Assembly: GCA_949825025.1 (NCBI GenBank)
Contig: OX463780.1
Location: 30,718,118 to 30,782,117, forward strand
Direction: 5' to 3'
Origin: Siphlonurus alternatus
Taxonomy: Eukaryota; Arthropoda; Insecta; Ephemeroptera; Siphlonuridae
Length of the DNA stretch: 64,000 nt
Positions 1-12,931 of this stretch are shown here, piece by piece; position 1 is the first letter of the stretch; every line of letters starts with the position of its first letter. The notes below the pieces were generated by a model. It saw only the letters and a list, made by a program, of their open reading frames with translations. It did no database searches and was not told the DNA's origin. The translations under genes were made by a program, and so were the position numbers.

Positions 1-1627
1 TCACGCTATAATTTAGGGTACATAAGGAACAACAAAAAACTATTGTGGTGTCACAGAATAGGTTACGTGACCTGGGGATGCTCCAATTTTCTCTGCATTA
101 CTGTGGAGATTAATCAGAAATTTCCCGAGCTATTTGTGCTCGAGCATTGCAGCCTCCCTGGATATAATAAGAAAAATCATACATCTGAAATATTTCGCTC
201 CCGTAGTTTTAGGGTTTGTAATTTTGAAGCGAAGCGTATATGAACCTCGTCATGTTATTCTTGGACTGAGAAGGGAAATTTAGTTTTGCCAAAGCTCTGA
301 AGTGAGAGAAATAAATACGAGCGCAGTCTTGCGAGAACGCTCTTCTTTTGTTTCATCTCAGTCAATGTTTGGTGATCACTGAAGTAAAAAAAAAAAACAC
401 ACGCCAACCAGATGAAAAAAAAAGCTGTGGTATTCAGACCGACCTCGTATTGTAGTTAAGTGAATCGAATATATTCTAATGTATTGGAAATGGTTGCGAG
501 AGAAAATTAATATCTTGCATAGAATTATGACATTACCTCGTTATGTAATTGCATTTAATTTTAAATTAGGATAATTTTCTTTTGTATATGTAGTGTAATT
601 AATTATTGCAGCAGAAGTAAAAAGCTAATTAAGTTAACCATTTGGGTCACCAAGTAATTATAATAATAAGAATGTCACTTTTTTGACGGCAATATAAATA
701 TACTCTTTATTTTATTTAACTTGTAGTGTTAGTATCAGGAAAATAAAATAAATTGCAAAGGTATATTAATTTATAATTATAAACAATATTTATATTATGT
801 ATTATAATAGTATTGAAAAAAAATGTAAAAATAATCTGGATATAACACCAGTTATATCATTTCTACAAATATAATAAAACTCTTTTGGTTAGAGATAAAA
901 AAAGGCATTCTTGCCTTAACTCTCGCCATATGTATTTATGCAGGTTGGTAAACATGTTTAACAAGTGATTGCAGCATGACAGATGTGAATGATATTCCCA
1001 CCAATATAATTAAAGATTTTCTAATATAAGCAGTATTAATTTTAAATCGAAATTAGTTTTGCTGTAAAATAAATAAAGACATGAGTATACCTAATATTTA
1101 ATGTGATTCAGTGTTTTTCTGAATAATGTCAAAACTCCTAAATAGTATTAAGCATGGTACCTTGGAAAGTGATATTTTTTATATTTAAATATTTTTAATT
1201 TTAACGTACACCAATGTGAAAATTGTCATTTTGGTTAAAATTAGTAGAAATACAATTTGATTTTATTGAACACACAGTCATGCCTTGAAATCTTATTTGA
1301 TATGAGAATGGAATACTATATTTATTTTTGTTTTTGTCATATTTTTTTTTATAAATTTTACTTTCATTATTTGGAATTATTCATGCAATTATACTTTCTC
1401 AACCTAAAAATATAGCAGCAATAATATTTTGTATGATGACTGATTTTTGTTTTATGTTGTTGTTGTTTTTTTTTTTTTTTTTTTCAAAACTGACTTTTTC
1501 TTTAAGCAACTAGAAAATTACTTTATGCATGTTGTATTTTTTTTAAAACAGATCAAGTTTATAATAAACTAAGTTTTTATTTTTTAAATTTCAGTTTATT
1601 TATGTATTAATTATAATTTTCTTGCAG
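1..1627. other. AT-rich non-coding stretch
   Basis: No supported gene. Homopolymer A/T runs and scattered stops fill all frames. It ends at a splice-acceptor-like cttgcag at 1621-1627 that precedes the candidate host exon. Confidence 0.5.
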
Positions 1628-1684
1628 CTCAAATAATTTTTGCAAACTATACGTTTATCCATCTACGCTTTTTGCAAACACATA

Positions 1685-1735
1685 ATGGGACAATTCAGTA
1701 GGAGTTATCCAGAAATTTATCCAGGTTTAACAGAG
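1685..1735 (+). CDS. Candidate first coding exon of an unidentified host gene
   Basis: An ATG at 1685 opens 17 codons (MGQFSRSYPEIYPGLTE) that end exactly at a donor-like GTTAGT at 1736. An acceptor-like cttgcag at 1621-1627 would make 1628-1684 the end of a 5' UTR. The exon closes in phase 0, as the candidate exon at 12848-12931 requires, so the two would join in frame across an 11-kb intron. MGQF could allow N-myristoylation, but that is only a motif. I do not recognise the protein. The exon is short, so chance is possible; the matching phase and the less AT-rich content are the main support. Upstream non-coding exons would lie outside the window or be unrecognised. Confidence 0.4.
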
Positions 1736-1822
1736 GTTAGTTTCATTGATTTTGAACTGGTGCTAAACGTGGTTAGTAAGAAAGCTGGATAACTTTCTTA
1801 GTGAACTGTGCCTATTTTGTTC

Positions 1823-1971
1823 TAAAGCCGGTATTACACGATGCAATTTTGCATACAATTTTTCCTTACAAGAAAATTTCTTCTCCATACAAAAAATAGA
1901 GTTTAAATTTTCTTGAAAGGAAAAATTCTATGCAATAATTAGAAAAATTGTATCGTGTAATAACGGCATTA
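1823..1971. mobile_element. Fold-back MITE, family 1 (ATTACACGATACAATT type)
   Basis: The ends are inverted: aaagccggtattacacgat on the left and atcgtgtaataacggc on the right. Between them are inverted copies of a CAATTTTTCCTTACAAGAAAAT-like segment. The same family occurs at 5285-5417 and 10547-10695, degenerately near 4655-4803, and inside the virus-like element at 39363-39526 and 43068-43231. It has no coding capacity. Confidence 0.75.
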
Positions 1972-4654
1972 CAAAAATCGTGGATAAAAATTTGAAGAAA
2001 CAGTTAGAAGATATTAAAATCATCATCATCAAAATCAGTCATTGTATTAAATATTGTTCCCAATCTAAAAGTAATATAAAAATATTAAATTATTCAATTA
2101 CATAACAAAATATAAAGTACGAGTATTAAATTTAATGTCCTGTCAAAAGATTTAGATATTATAAATTTTTATTCAGATTTACGCTACAATACCTGCCCAT
2201 ACTAGCGTGCAGATATCACGGACTGGACAACAAATACTTCACGATTTACAGTTGCGCTGTTGCAACCAAACAAACCAGATGACGGTATCAGCTCGACCGT
2301 AGCGAAAAGATAAAGCCTCGGGCACAGTAAACGTGATTACAGCAGCAGCAGCAGCGTTATTTGACCATCCAACAAAATATGCGTCAAATAAAAACAACTG
2401 GAATTTAAATACTTCAATATCTTTTTATTTTCCTACGGCCATATTATTTCTTTAGAGAATGTATAGATAAAATTTTATTGGAAACTATGTTTATATATAT
2501 GGAAAAAAGTAGAGGGGAAATTTTGCAATAGTATAGTATTTGCTAAAGGCTTATATAAAAAATAATGCCATTTTTTTATATATATTTATACGCATATGAA
2601 AATTTACCTTTTACAAAAATTGTTAGTATCTTTTTCCTGTGGCTACTATATAATATTTTTTTTATTTTTTCTGTGTGATTTTTACATCACGTTTTAAAAT
2701 ATATTTCCAATTAAAATAAAAATAAAATGTTTCATAAAAATTAGATCATAAAATAAACAAAAGTTTTAACATTTATTTTCCAACAGCTAGGGAAGTTTTA
2801 TCATAAAATCTCTGAAAAATGTTTTCTTAAATAATCTGAAAGCTGACCTGTAAAACTATATATATATTTTTTTTTGTATGTTTTGTATGAAAAAAATTCA
2901 AAAAGGCTTCATCATTATTTATATCAACCATTTTTAACGAAATAATCAAGTTAATAGTCTCAAGACAGGAACAAAAAATGTGTGAATTTTCTCCTAATTG
3001 CTTACATTGTAATCAAATCTTTGTAAGTTTGTAAATACGACAATTACTAAACCTGCATATAACGTTAAATTTGAAATAAAAACAAGACACGAACTGTTTC
3101 GGTACTAAAACAAATTTATTGAAAGGAAAACTTACTAATTTAGCTAAAAACTATTATTAGGGACTTGACGCTGTAGTTTGCATGTGACTGCAATTGGATG
3201 TTCGTGAGTTCGATGCCAGTCACCGATAGAGTTTTCAACATGATCGGGAAGAACACCCACTGTTCTCCCTCTTTCATCGTGATTGAAGGCATCCACCATA
3301 GCTAACAACTAACTGTAAGCCATGGCCACCCCATTTTGGAAAATAAGCAACATTATGGTCATTGGTCCATTCATGAAGAGACGGGAAGTTAATGACCAGT
3401 CCAGTACCTTACAACTAGCTCCAGTTAAGAAATAAAATATGGGTATTTATGAGGTGTAAATTAATTTTATCGTTGCTTTTCCTGAAGTCTTTGCCCCAAG
3501 CAAATTGATGCAGCTTTTTAATAAATATGGCAAGAAAAGCATTCATTGTAACTGTCTTAAAATAATTTAAGATCCACACTTTTCCGTTCAAAATTCATAA
3601 AAAGAGTGGGGTTTGTTCTGTTCCTTGGAGTACGCTGAAATTCAATTACCTCATGCATTAAAATCTTTGTATTCATCATATTATAAATTTTGTTTTAATT
3701 TCTTAATAAAATATATTGTTTATTAATATTTAATTACTGTTACATAGAATGAACATAGCATTATTATAATTATTCATAATGCACTGTGCATATTATTAAT
3801 TTGACATTTGTTACAATCTATTGAAAGCGATATAGAAAGATATTAAGAAGGTATACTAGTGCAGTTAGCAACAGCAGTTCTTCATAAAGCACTGCAAACA
3901 AAAAATATATAAATATACATATAAAAATATATGATGATTAAAATCTAATATAAATAAAATAATAAAACAGAAAAATATTTTCTGTTATAAATGTTTAAAA
4001 AAATTACAAACAGGTTTATTATTATTTTTTAGTAATCACAAGACTACTTGAATGTTAGCCACGTTATTTTTAGGTAAAAACTCTCTCATGCTTGTCACGA
4101 TGACAAATGAGCAAACGATGATCTGCTCCGATCAAGAGTCGCTGTTGGTGGACGTGTCAAGTATACACATAGACCATCCAGCAGCAAGTGATTGATGACC
4201 AGCACACATCAACTTAGTCTGTCCGATGTTCATTATGAGCTGCTTTTTCACGGGAAAACAAAATTGTTGGACAGAGCACCTGGAGGGAGCATGCTTGTGA
4301 TGACGCTTTTCATATGTTTTTTTATATAATAATATTGATAGTCACTTTTTTTTAAAAAATGAAATCGAATTTTTGTTTTATAAGTATCTAGATTATTATA
4401 TAGAGGAAAAATGTTTATTTTTACTAAATTCTATATTTAATGGTATTGAAATAATAAAAGATTTTTTTTCTCATTTATTAGTGACATAATAAAAAAAAGC
4501 ATAATGATGCAAAAGTTATGATGATATTCATATTATGCAAGTTGAGTTTATTTTGTTTACTACTTGACATTATACAGTATAATATAATCTTCTAATTGTT
4601 GTATAATATTGCAATATTCTGCTCATAACTTAATATTCGCAACTTATAGATGGT
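1972..4654. other. AT-rich non-coding stretch with one SINE-like segment
   Basis: No gene is seen. The 2180-2400 part is slightly less AT-rich and has a short CAG run (2340-2355). A tRNA-SINE-like patch (3160-3440) is listed separately. A second GC-richer patch at 4080-4290 has no recognisable open frame. Confidence 0.45.
3160..3440 (+). mobile_element. Possible tRNA-derived SINE
   Basis: A segment less AT-rich than its surroundings contains gagttcgatgcc (around 3208-3219), close to a Pol III B box (GGTTCGANTCC), about 40 bases after a weak A-box-like region. The body that follows looks like SINE sequence rather than coding DNA. No flanking duplication or tail was confirmed. It could also be an unrelated transposon fragment. 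Confidence 0.3.
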
Positions 4655-4803
4655 TAAAGGCGATTGAATTAATTTATTGCATGCAATTTTTTTCTGACAA
4701 GAAAATATAATTCATCTTCATATTATACAAACATGTGCAATATTTCTAAAGGTAAAATTGTATGCAATAAATAGAACAATTGTAACGTGTAATACCGACT
4801 TTA
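4655..4803. mobile_element. Degenerate family-1 MITE
   Basis: The right half (atgcaataaatagaacaattgtaacgtgtaataccgactt) clearly belongs to the family at 1823-1971. The left end is eroded and shows only a gcatgcaatttttttctgac-like segment. Confidence 0.5.
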
Positions 4804-5027
4804 TAGTACAGTAACAGAAATGTATGCAAAACCATACTCCATCTTAAAAGTTGAGTAAGTTAATTGACAATTATTAGTGCTTCCTTGAAATTATCGTACC
4901 CAAATTTATGACAAACTAATAATACGACTTACACTGTAAACAAGTCTCGGGCGTGATTATAGAAATTGTTTAAAAAATATTTTTTTACTATTTCTGTTAA
5001 AGCATTTTACCTCAAAATTGAGCAATG

Positions 5028-5060
<33 letters not shown>
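5028..5060. repeat. (TA)n microsatellite
   Basis: Uninterrupted TA dinucleotides in AT-rich DNA. Confidence 0.9.
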
Positions 5061-5061
<1 letters not shown>

Positions 5062-5284
5062 TATTCTTTATCTGTATTTTTGTTATAAAGAAATTAACAA
5101 ATATTATATTATTGCACGTAAAAAAATTGAATTTGAGCTCTTTCTTTAATGGCTAAGCTGCTGGGTGTCTTCCTTGCTACATCTGCAATTGCAAGCCTGA
5201 ATTTATTTTGGCAGTGAATGAGACTCAAACTGGCTCGTTTTTCAACGAGTGTTAAAAATGGATTATTTTAAAATTTGTTCCCTT

Positions 5285-5417
5285 AAAAGCCTGTATTACA
5301 CGATACAATTTTGAATACAATTTTTCCTTACAAGAAAACCTTAACTCCATTTGACAACATTTTCTTGTAAGGAAAAGTTGTATGCAAAATTGTATCGTAC
5401 ATGTAATACCGGCTTTA
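5285..5417. mobile_element. Fold-back MITE, family 1
   Basis: Ends aaaagcctgtattacacgat and atgtaataccggcttt are inverted repeats. The internal arms (ccttacaagaaaa and ttttcttgtaagg) also pair, so the whole element can fold as a hairpin. No coding capacity. Confidence 0.75.
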
Positions 5418-5488
5418 TTGCATTTTTTTTACACTTCAATGTCAGTATACTATAAATTTTATTATATTACATGACGAAGAAATTTTTA

Positions 5489-5556
5489 TTTTATTTTATT
5501 TTATTTTATTTTATTTTATTTTATTTTATTTTATTTTATTTTTATTTTATTTTAAA
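5489..5556. repeat. (ATTTT)n microsatellite
   Basis: About a dozen tandem TTTTA pentamers. A poly-A run of about 31 bases lies at 5617-5647. Confidence 0.9.
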
Positions 5557-5613
5557 CTTTTGTTGGTTGCATAAAGCATACATTAAGTTCATGTCAGTAG
5601 TTAGTAAGTTAGT

Positions 5614-5651
<38 letters not shown>

Positions 5652-5889
5652 TACATACCAGATATAAAATATACACTAAACATTAAAAACAAAATGCAGA
5701 TTAATAATTACAATTCAATTACAATATTATGAACATTTACAAAAATATAATGATATAATTTTTTTCTTGGAAATTTGAAATTTAAAAATCTTATTCAGAG
5801 AGTACTTTTTCAGACATTTTATTACTTTCAAACTCTTTAACTGAATAAAACTCCTTGGATATTAGTACACTTTTCAATTTTGATCTAAA

Positions 5890-6275
5890 TTATTTATTAT
5901 TCTCTATCTCTTTCAGACAGCTTGGCAAAAAGTCGTAAATTTTAGTAGTCTGATACATTGCAGAGTTTTTAAAAAATTGTGTACTGTGCTTTTGCGTCAT
6001 AACGTTGAATTTGTTCCTAGTATTATAATTGTGGTAACTATCATTTTGTTTATAAAAATCAGGGTAATTTTTTTTAAATGAAGCACAATTCAATATAAAG
6101 ATAGATGGAAGAGTTAATATATTTTATTATTTGATTTAAAATATGGTTTACAGGATTATTGCTTTGGAAGTCTTAATATGGTTCTGAGTGACCTTTTTTG
6201 TAACACAAAACATCTGTTCAACAGATCAGATTTGCAGCCCCAATTTATAATGCCATAACATAAATGGGGATATTC
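5890..6275 (-). pseudogene. Non-LTR retrotransposon fragment, C-terminal end of reverse transcriptase ORF
   Basis: Read on the minus strand, 6275-6190 gives a YGIINWGCKSD-like stretch followed by LQKRSLRTILRL. The open frame at 6093-5890 contains HNYNTRNK and KNSAMYQTTKIYDFLPSCLK. These three blocks, in this order, are characteristic of the region downstream of the RT domain in jockey/CR1-type LINEs (Y-G-I-x-x-W-G, QKR-x-x-R-x-I, N-x-N-T-R). The blocks are in different frames and the upstream RT core and endonuclease are absent, so this is a dead 5'-truncated copy. The exact clade cannot be told from so little sequence. Confidence 0.7.
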
Positions 6276-7192
6276 TCTGCATGTTTTAATAAAATAAATA
6301 TGTATAATATTGAAGCTAGTTTTAAATATTTTCTAGCAAATGTTAATTATTATTTACATGCAGTCAAATTTCATGAAAAATAACAAACAAATATTTTTTA
6401 TCAGTTTAACATTGCACAAGTATATATAAATTGATTGATATTGAGAGATTGGAAAAATGAAAATTGTAATTGAAAGTTGGTGTAGGTTTAGATGATTTAT
6501 TATATGCATACATTTATATTTATAGTATGATTTAACCTCTGTGAAATACCAAAGGGCAGTTTTGCACTATCCATATCATATCCACAGATCCAGTTTTCTG
6601 ACATGACTTCATGTAGATTAAGTTATAACCTGTTATATTCAATATTATTATTACAATTTTTGCAAGTCTGTATTTTAAAAGTGTGGTTATCAAAATGCGT
6701 GGTAACTTTTTGCAGTTAAAACTTAGACGTTTCTGTGCGTGCATGATTTCCTAACATTTGCATATCAAAAAGCTAAAGAGAGCACACTAGTCTTAGAAAA
6801 GTAAATATTAGGAGCTGCACCAAATTAATTCAAGAAAGTGGTGGGAAGGTTTTAGAAGGCAAATTAAGGTACTTGACTATTTTTTTCAAAATTTAGTCAG
6901 CCACAACAATGAGCTATGTAAGGTGAGTACACAATGAAGAGCTGTAAATAAAGGTATAAAATAAAATTCATTGCTGCGCTCACCTGAAATATTTAGTATT
7001 ATTGCACATGATATCGTGGTATAGCTCATTATTGCGGACGAGAGATGACATATCAGTAACCGGTTTATGACAGCTAGCCAATATAATACGCTCATTAAAC
7101 ACGACGTGTTGACGTCACTGAGACAATATGGCAGCTGACTTCAAAGCAAGCCATCCTCTCTAAGTCTTCTTAACATTTTTATTTATTTTTTA
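6276..7192. other. Non-coding stretch
   Basis: AT-rich DNA with no supported gene. Around 6900-7140 there is a moderately GC-richer segment with no family I recognise. Confidence 0.4.
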
Positions 7193-7355
7193 GACAAACC
7201 CTATTGGGTACTTCTACTTACTAATTACATACTCCTTTGAAACCCCGAACCTTCCGAAACCCTAACTTGAACGTGTCGTAGGCTCTTTCGGAACGGGGGC
7301 GGCCATGCAATTCATCCCGGCATTTGCCTGCGACTGAGGGAAACGTGGAAATTCC
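7193..7355 (-). mobile_element. 5'-truncated SINE fragment related to the 5S-type SINE at 16077-16465
   Basis: The segment from acaaaccctattgggtac through the cgaaaccctaacttgaacgt block to gactgagggaaacgtggaaa matches the left (3') part of the element at 16077-16465 almost motif for motif. The 5S-like head is missing here, as expected for 5' truncation. Confidence 0.6.
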
Positions 7356-9509
7356 ACATTTAAATATTAATATTTTATTACTATTTTCAATACCAGTGTT
7401 CTTATATTTAAAATTTCCTGTGCCAAATTTATTATTAAACATTCAAATTGCTTAAATTGCAGATTTAAGATTGTTTGTTAAAGCAATATTAATGACTTTG
7501 AAATAAATTAAAATAAATTCAATAGCTACATGCGTGACAATGCTAGACTCTGAAAAGAGACCTGCATGCCATAACATGACTGAAGGTGGTGGGTGCATAT
7601 GCCAAGCAACTATATAGGTTTGTATAACCACTACTCGTAAAAAAAAAAATAAAAATAATAAACAAGAGTCGGATGTTCTAACGGAATTATTTTTAATTGT
7701 AGTTTGATGACAGAATGCATGTAGTGTTTTTCTGAAGTCATGAATTTTAATAGTTATAGTAACATTTTAATAGCAAAAAAAAAAAACTTGCCCATAAAAT
7801 TATACATTATCATATGCACTAGTCTTAATTATCCTTAAAATAAATGAAAAATTATAATATTTCTCTAGTGTATCTTGTTATATCATAATACATTGCAGCT
7901 TAAAAAATTATCAAATATTGTTTGTCATTGTGTTCTTCCAATTTTTAAGATTATATAATATTGAGCAAAGATACGATGATTATAAAATTAATATTGGTGG
8001 CAATGTGATGATATATTAATTACATATTAATATTTAATTTATAATATATTTTAATTATGAATGGCTTACGTCTGACTTACCAGGTGCTATATGAATTATT
8101 AATAAGTATTAAATAGTTGAAACATATTTTGTTGGTCAGAAAAATAAATAAAACATGAATACTTGGATTCATGACTACAGTATTACGTAATTGTGAAATA
8201 TTAATTAAAAATAATTAATATTTTACTCCGACATGCTATATAAAATATATAAATACTACAAAAAAGACGTCATTATTCAATCTATATAAAGTTCTTTTTT
8301 TTTTCCAAATTTCAGTAAAATAAAAGCATGATGAAAATACACAATTTTCATTCATAATGTAATTTTCTCTTTTCCTCCTAGTATTGATGTTATATAGGAA
8401 CAATAGAGAAAAAAAATGGAGTTTTATAATATGAATGTTGTAGCTTTTGCTTGTTTTTTTTTTTTTGTATTGTTTGAAAAATTTTCTCATATAAATGAGG
8501 AGTAGAGAGAGAGAGAAATCGTGGTGGTATGATGTTGGGCGGGTTGCGGAGCTGCCAGGGTTCACTTGGCGATGCGCGCGCCACCATCGCATCTCACCAC
8601 CACCTCCAAACCTGCTGCTTGCTTGTACCAACCTGCCGGACCAAGCTCGTGTCCCGCGGGCTGCATCCAACCAGGCGTGCGAATTTTTTTATGGCCCCAA
8701 ACCAACCAGTAGTAATTCCCTTTCCGTACTTTTTTTTTTTTTTTTTCCTCTTTACATATACTGATGCATTCCGTATATACTGAAATAATACTCCCTAAAG
8801 TAATATATATTCTCTCTCTCTCTCTATGTAATATATGGCTTATATACATTTTATTTTAACTAACATTAGGTTTGGTACAAAATAATAATGGAAGAATTAA
8901 TGATGAAAAAATGAACTTTTTTTTAAATGAATATGTTTTCACTTTTTTTTTTCAAGCTTAATGTTGAATTATTGTTGTTTTTTTTCTTTTAAATAATTAT
9001 GTTATGTTACTAACATTAATAAAATATATATATGTTTTATAAAATATATATTATATATATAAAAAAATGCTCATTAATTTTGTAAAATAATAAAATATTT
9101 CACAAATTATAATAATATGTCAACAACTTTAATGTTATTTAGAAAAACATAAATTAACATTAAAATATTGTTTAACATTTTTATGCACTTGATGGTGATG
9201 TTCCCCTCGAACTATATTAGAAAATTAATAATATTAATTGAAAATTATGCAATAAAATATTTACTTGGATATGTTTGCCACATAAAATTTTCTTTTTTTA
9301 CAATAAGCCAAATATTTGAATAAGTATGAAAAATTATTGTAATAATTAATTCTTTATTTTTTGCCATTTGTAAAACGCTTGACTTGAGTATATTAAGGTA
9401 CAGTAATGTTTAGTAAGACTGGGGTACTTGCCTGCCGTGCATGAGAATCAGAGCAGCCGTTAATAGTATAGTTCATCACTTGACATGCTGCGTGACAACG
9501 CCGTCTATT
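7356..9509. other. Non-coding stretch with one GC-rich patch
   Basis: Mostly AT-rich and gene-free. A patch at about 8510-8690 is strongly GC-rich compared with its flanks and has short overlapping open frames on both strands. None looks like a conserved protein, and a degraded transposon is as likely as an exon. Poly-T (8730-8747) and (TC)n (8811-8824) tracts follow it. Confidence 0.4.
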
Positions 9510-9723
9510 AAGGTGCTTTCCATGGAGCGATGTCACGCGAGGCTTGGCGGGGCGAGAAAAGCGCACTTGCAGTGAAACCGTAAAGCGGCCATATTGGCGA
9601 GGAAAAATCGCTGCAAGAAAGCGATTTTTCCTCGCTAATATGGCTGCCATACGATTTTACTGGAAGTGCGCTTTTCTCGCCCCGCCAAGCCTCGCGCGAC
9701 ATCGCTCCATGGAAAAGCGTCTT
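9510..9723. mobile_element. GC-rich fold-back element with long hairpin
   Basis: The left arm (tccatggagcgatgtcacgc onward) and the right arm (ending gcgacatcgctccatgga) are nearly perfect reverse complements over about 100 bases. A second internal palindrome sits around aaaatcgctgcaagaaagcgatttt. The composition is far more GC-rich than the surroundings. It looks like a young fold-back MITE; small open frames inside it are by-products. Confidence 0.65.
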
Positions 9724-10546
9724 CATTGTGGCCAGAAGGCGATGACATAGATCACTGCATGAATCAAGATCCCTCTATACAGTTATATGGATATAAGCAT
9801 AGAAAAGTTACAAAAACTTAAAAGTTTTTCACAAGGTTATAGGCATAATTGCTAATACACTGATATTCTTTCTGACAAATAAATGTAGTAATTAATTGTA
9901 TTTTATTTGTTATTTTCCAAAAGTTATCATATAATGATAATAAAATTTGCACTGAACAATCATAATGGACTACCTCACATATTTTATAAACACCTAGGGG
10001 TATTTTCTTGAATTTGCGCAAAAAAAAAAAGTGCTAATTTTCTTTGAAAAATGTAATTATTCAGTCCTTATCTTTCAGTCTTATACTTGTGTCCAACAAA
10101 TTGTAATTAGTAAAAGAATATAAATTAATCATACTTTTTCTATCCCGAAGTGGATCTGTAATATAAGTTCAACAATCACTACGTTCACATGACTGTGTTT
10201 AATGCGTATTCGTTGATGACGGATAATATTATTCTTATGAGGCGTCGTCAATGGATCCGTATCATATATACACCGTCATGTGAAGGTAGTGAATGTTGAA
10301 TTGTGACATTTTCTTGTACTCTGAGGCAAAAAATTGTTGTTGTTTTTTTGCCCAAGAAGTTTTGTTATTGTACTCTGAAAAGTGAGTAATATAATAAGTG
10401 TTCAACCAACAACGAAAAGGTATTTAAATATCATTTTGGATATACAATGAACAACCTAGATGAAATTAAAAAAAATTTATTGCATATTTGGATAGAGGAC
10501 CTCGAGTTATGCATTCTCAATTTTTATCAGATTTTTTTGAACTCTC

Positions 10547-10695
10547 TAAAGCCGGTATTACACGATACAATTTTTCTAACTATTGCATACAATTTTTCAT
10601 TTCAAGAAAACTTGAACTCCATTTGTTTGTACGGAGGTGAAATTTTCTTGCAAGAAAAAATTGTATTCAAAATTGTATCGTGTAATATAGGTTTT
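10547..10695. mobile_element. Fold-back MITE, family 1
   Basis: Ends taaagccggtattacacgat and atcgtgtaatataggttt are inverted, and internal arms pair as in the other copies. An apparent 88-codon open frame across it is a chance reading of the MITE. Confidence 0.75.
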
Positions 10696-10721
10696 ACACC
10701 CTTAAACCCTTAAAATTGATG

Positions 10722-10815
10722 GTAAAGACGCTGTGACGTCATAGTCATGCAACGTCTTACCCTATGTTTGCGTATTAAAATATTTGCATGACTATGACGT
10801 CACAGCGTTTTGAAG
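10722..10815. repeat. Short palindromic element with TGACGTCA cores
   Basis: The arms acgctgtgacgtcatagtca and tgactatgacgtcacagcgt are perfect inverted repeats around a roughly 45-base loop. Each arm carries a CRE-like TGACGTCA. A related gactatgacgtcac sequence is at 15258-15272, which suggests a dispersed repeat. Confidence 0.6.
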
Positions 10816-10949
10816 CAGGATCACAAGTGTGTTAAAGAAATTTTAAAAGTATTACCAATACATAACTCAAAACCCTCATTACAAAATAATAATTAAATTC
10901 CTACAATCATATAAATTTAATGTCTACTTTGCTTGCAATACTATAGTAC

Positions 10950-11915
10950 TACACTCCTAATAAAATTTGGCTGAATGTCAGTATATTCCTGATACTGAAA
11001 TTGACATCTTATATTCAGTGGATTGATACCTCTGAATATTATTCAGGTGTTGGTTTTCAGGTGTTAGAAACCACTGTCAATTGACACCCTATTCAGGGGG
11101 TAGCAAGCACTGAAATATTTTCAGTGTCTTCTTTAACATTGAAATCATGTACGATTTACGAAATTCAGAAATATGTAATTCTTGAATTTATACAACAAAA
11201 TTAAGTTTTATTTCTATATATTTAATAATATATTAACTTATTATAATTATATTATGCCGTGATACATACTAAATTTAATGTAATATCATTCGATTATAAA
11301 AAAATAAATACGATCTTTTTTATTTTAGTATAAAATTAGCTAGAAATATTATCAACAATAAATAAAACGGTGAAAAAAATGGTGATAAATAACATATAAA
11401 TAATATTAATTGATAATTAGACCGATAGTATAATACTAATAGCAGTTACTAACCTACAGCAGGCATGGAGGGGGTTTGGGTAACTGAATTTGCATCTCAT
11501 CTCTTAATATAGCACGATCTCTTAAAAGAAATACGCTACAAAGTATCGTTGCACCTTAGTGAATATAAATATTATAAACTTTTGAACCAATTAGAGATAT
11601 TTCTCGTCATTTTTCTTCAATTTCATGACATGACGCCATCATCGCGTTCACAAAATTTTCCACTGCAGCTGACTAAATTATATTTACGGTTTGCGTTCTT
11701 CATTTGCTTTTTAATTTCACCTTAATTTTTTTCAGGTTATTAATTTTTTTTCAGTACATATTTTTATTTTTCAGCACAATTTATTTTTTCAGCATATCCT
11801 TACACTGGGATATATAATTGAGGTGTTAAAACATGGAAAATTTTTCGAAACTACTGAAAGTCAGCTGTTAAAAATATACTGACATTAATTTCAGCCAAAT
11901 TTTATTAAGAGTGTA
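10950..11915. mobile_element. Nonautonomous mariner-like DNA transposon (about 0.96 kb)
   Basis: The inverted ends read CACTCctaataaaatttgg on the left and ccaaattttattaagaGTG on the right, extending inward with ctgaatgtcagtatatt and its complement. The repeat is bounded on both sides by TA, consistent with a TA target duplication. The interior has no long open frame. Termini plus TA flanks fit the Tc1/mariner superfamily; this is inference from the ends only. Confidence 0.6.
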
Positions 11916-12247
11916 GGATAGCAAGTTGTAAGATTTAACAATTTCCTTAAAAGCTGAGCTGAGCCTTTTTTACTTTTCAGCAGTGCAATATTAGGTTTTA
12001 ACTTCAAGATTAGCACTGTTTATTTACTTTAATAAAATTTATAATAGACTTGTATATATAATGATTGCTAAGATTTTTATCTGGATGTCATGTTTCTTAA
12101 CGTACACAAATTTAAGTAGTTTTAGCTTCTTACTGTTTTGAAAATTTGAATGATATATATATTTATTTAAGAAATATACAAAACTAAAAGTAATACGACA
12201 ATAATGATTTATTTTAATTGTTTGTTTTAAAAGCAGGAGTTTTTACA

Positions 12248-12391
12248 AAGGGGCATTCACAAAGTCTTAAGGCCACATTTAAGGCTCGATAATTTAAAGC
12301 TTGATTTTAGACGTGTTTTTTAGACCCAAAATTTCTGGTCTTAAATTATTTAGCCTTAATTGTGGCCTTAAGGCTTTGTGAATGCCCCTTA
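12248..12391. mobile_element. Fold-back MITE (AAGGGGCATTCACAAAG type)
   Basis: Arms aaggggcattcacaaagtct and aggctttgtgaatgcccctt are inverted. Additional pairing of cttaaggccacatttaaggc with its partner makes an almost full-length hairpin. Confidence 0.7.
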
Positions 12392-12847
12392 CAATGATTT
12401 AATTGTGTTACAAATTATATTTCTTTACTTGGGATGGGAAAAACCTGAAATATATTTTACATGCAACAATAATTGTAGAAAATAATTATTTCCCATTAAT
12501 ATTTCATGCAGAATTTAATACAACGATTATCACAAATATATTATAATCACTTCAGTGTTCGGAATAATTAAAATCACTACTACATTGTTGAATAAAAATG
12601 CAAATAAAAAAAATATAATATTTATTTGCACCTACTGTGATATCTAATACAATTTCGTGATTGCACCTGCCAACACTGAAGTTTCCAGGTTCTTTCAATT
12701 GCATATATATATACGTGAAAATTTCATAAATTTACAATATCTTATTAATCGTTAAAATTTATTTGATAAGAAAGTAATGATGAAATTAAAAAGGTTTTCA
12801 TGAAAGTCGCACAAAAGTTAATTATAAAAATGTTTTCTTTGTTTCAG

Positions 12848-12931
12848 GTGGTAAAAAGCTGTGATAAAAATGGATCTTCTGAAGTTTTCACTTCCCTGAA
12901 CTTTGAAGAAAGTCGAGGATACGTTTACAGA
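12848..12931 (+). CDS. Candidate internal exon of the same host gene as 1685-1735
   Basis: The segment lies between a good acceptor (tttctttgtttcag, ending 12847) and a strong donor (GTAAGTAT at 12932). It is exactly 28 codons, open in the phase left by the first exon. It encodes VVKSCDKNGSSEVFTSLNF followed by EESRGYVYR. Flanking DNA is much more AT-rich and littered with stops. I do not recognise the protein family. No further exon of this gene could be supported downstream, so either the next intron leaves the window or the exon is missed. Confidence 0.5.

Noticed and set aside
10447..10713. 88-codon frame
   Set aside because: Most of it is a fold-back MITE found elsewhere in the window.
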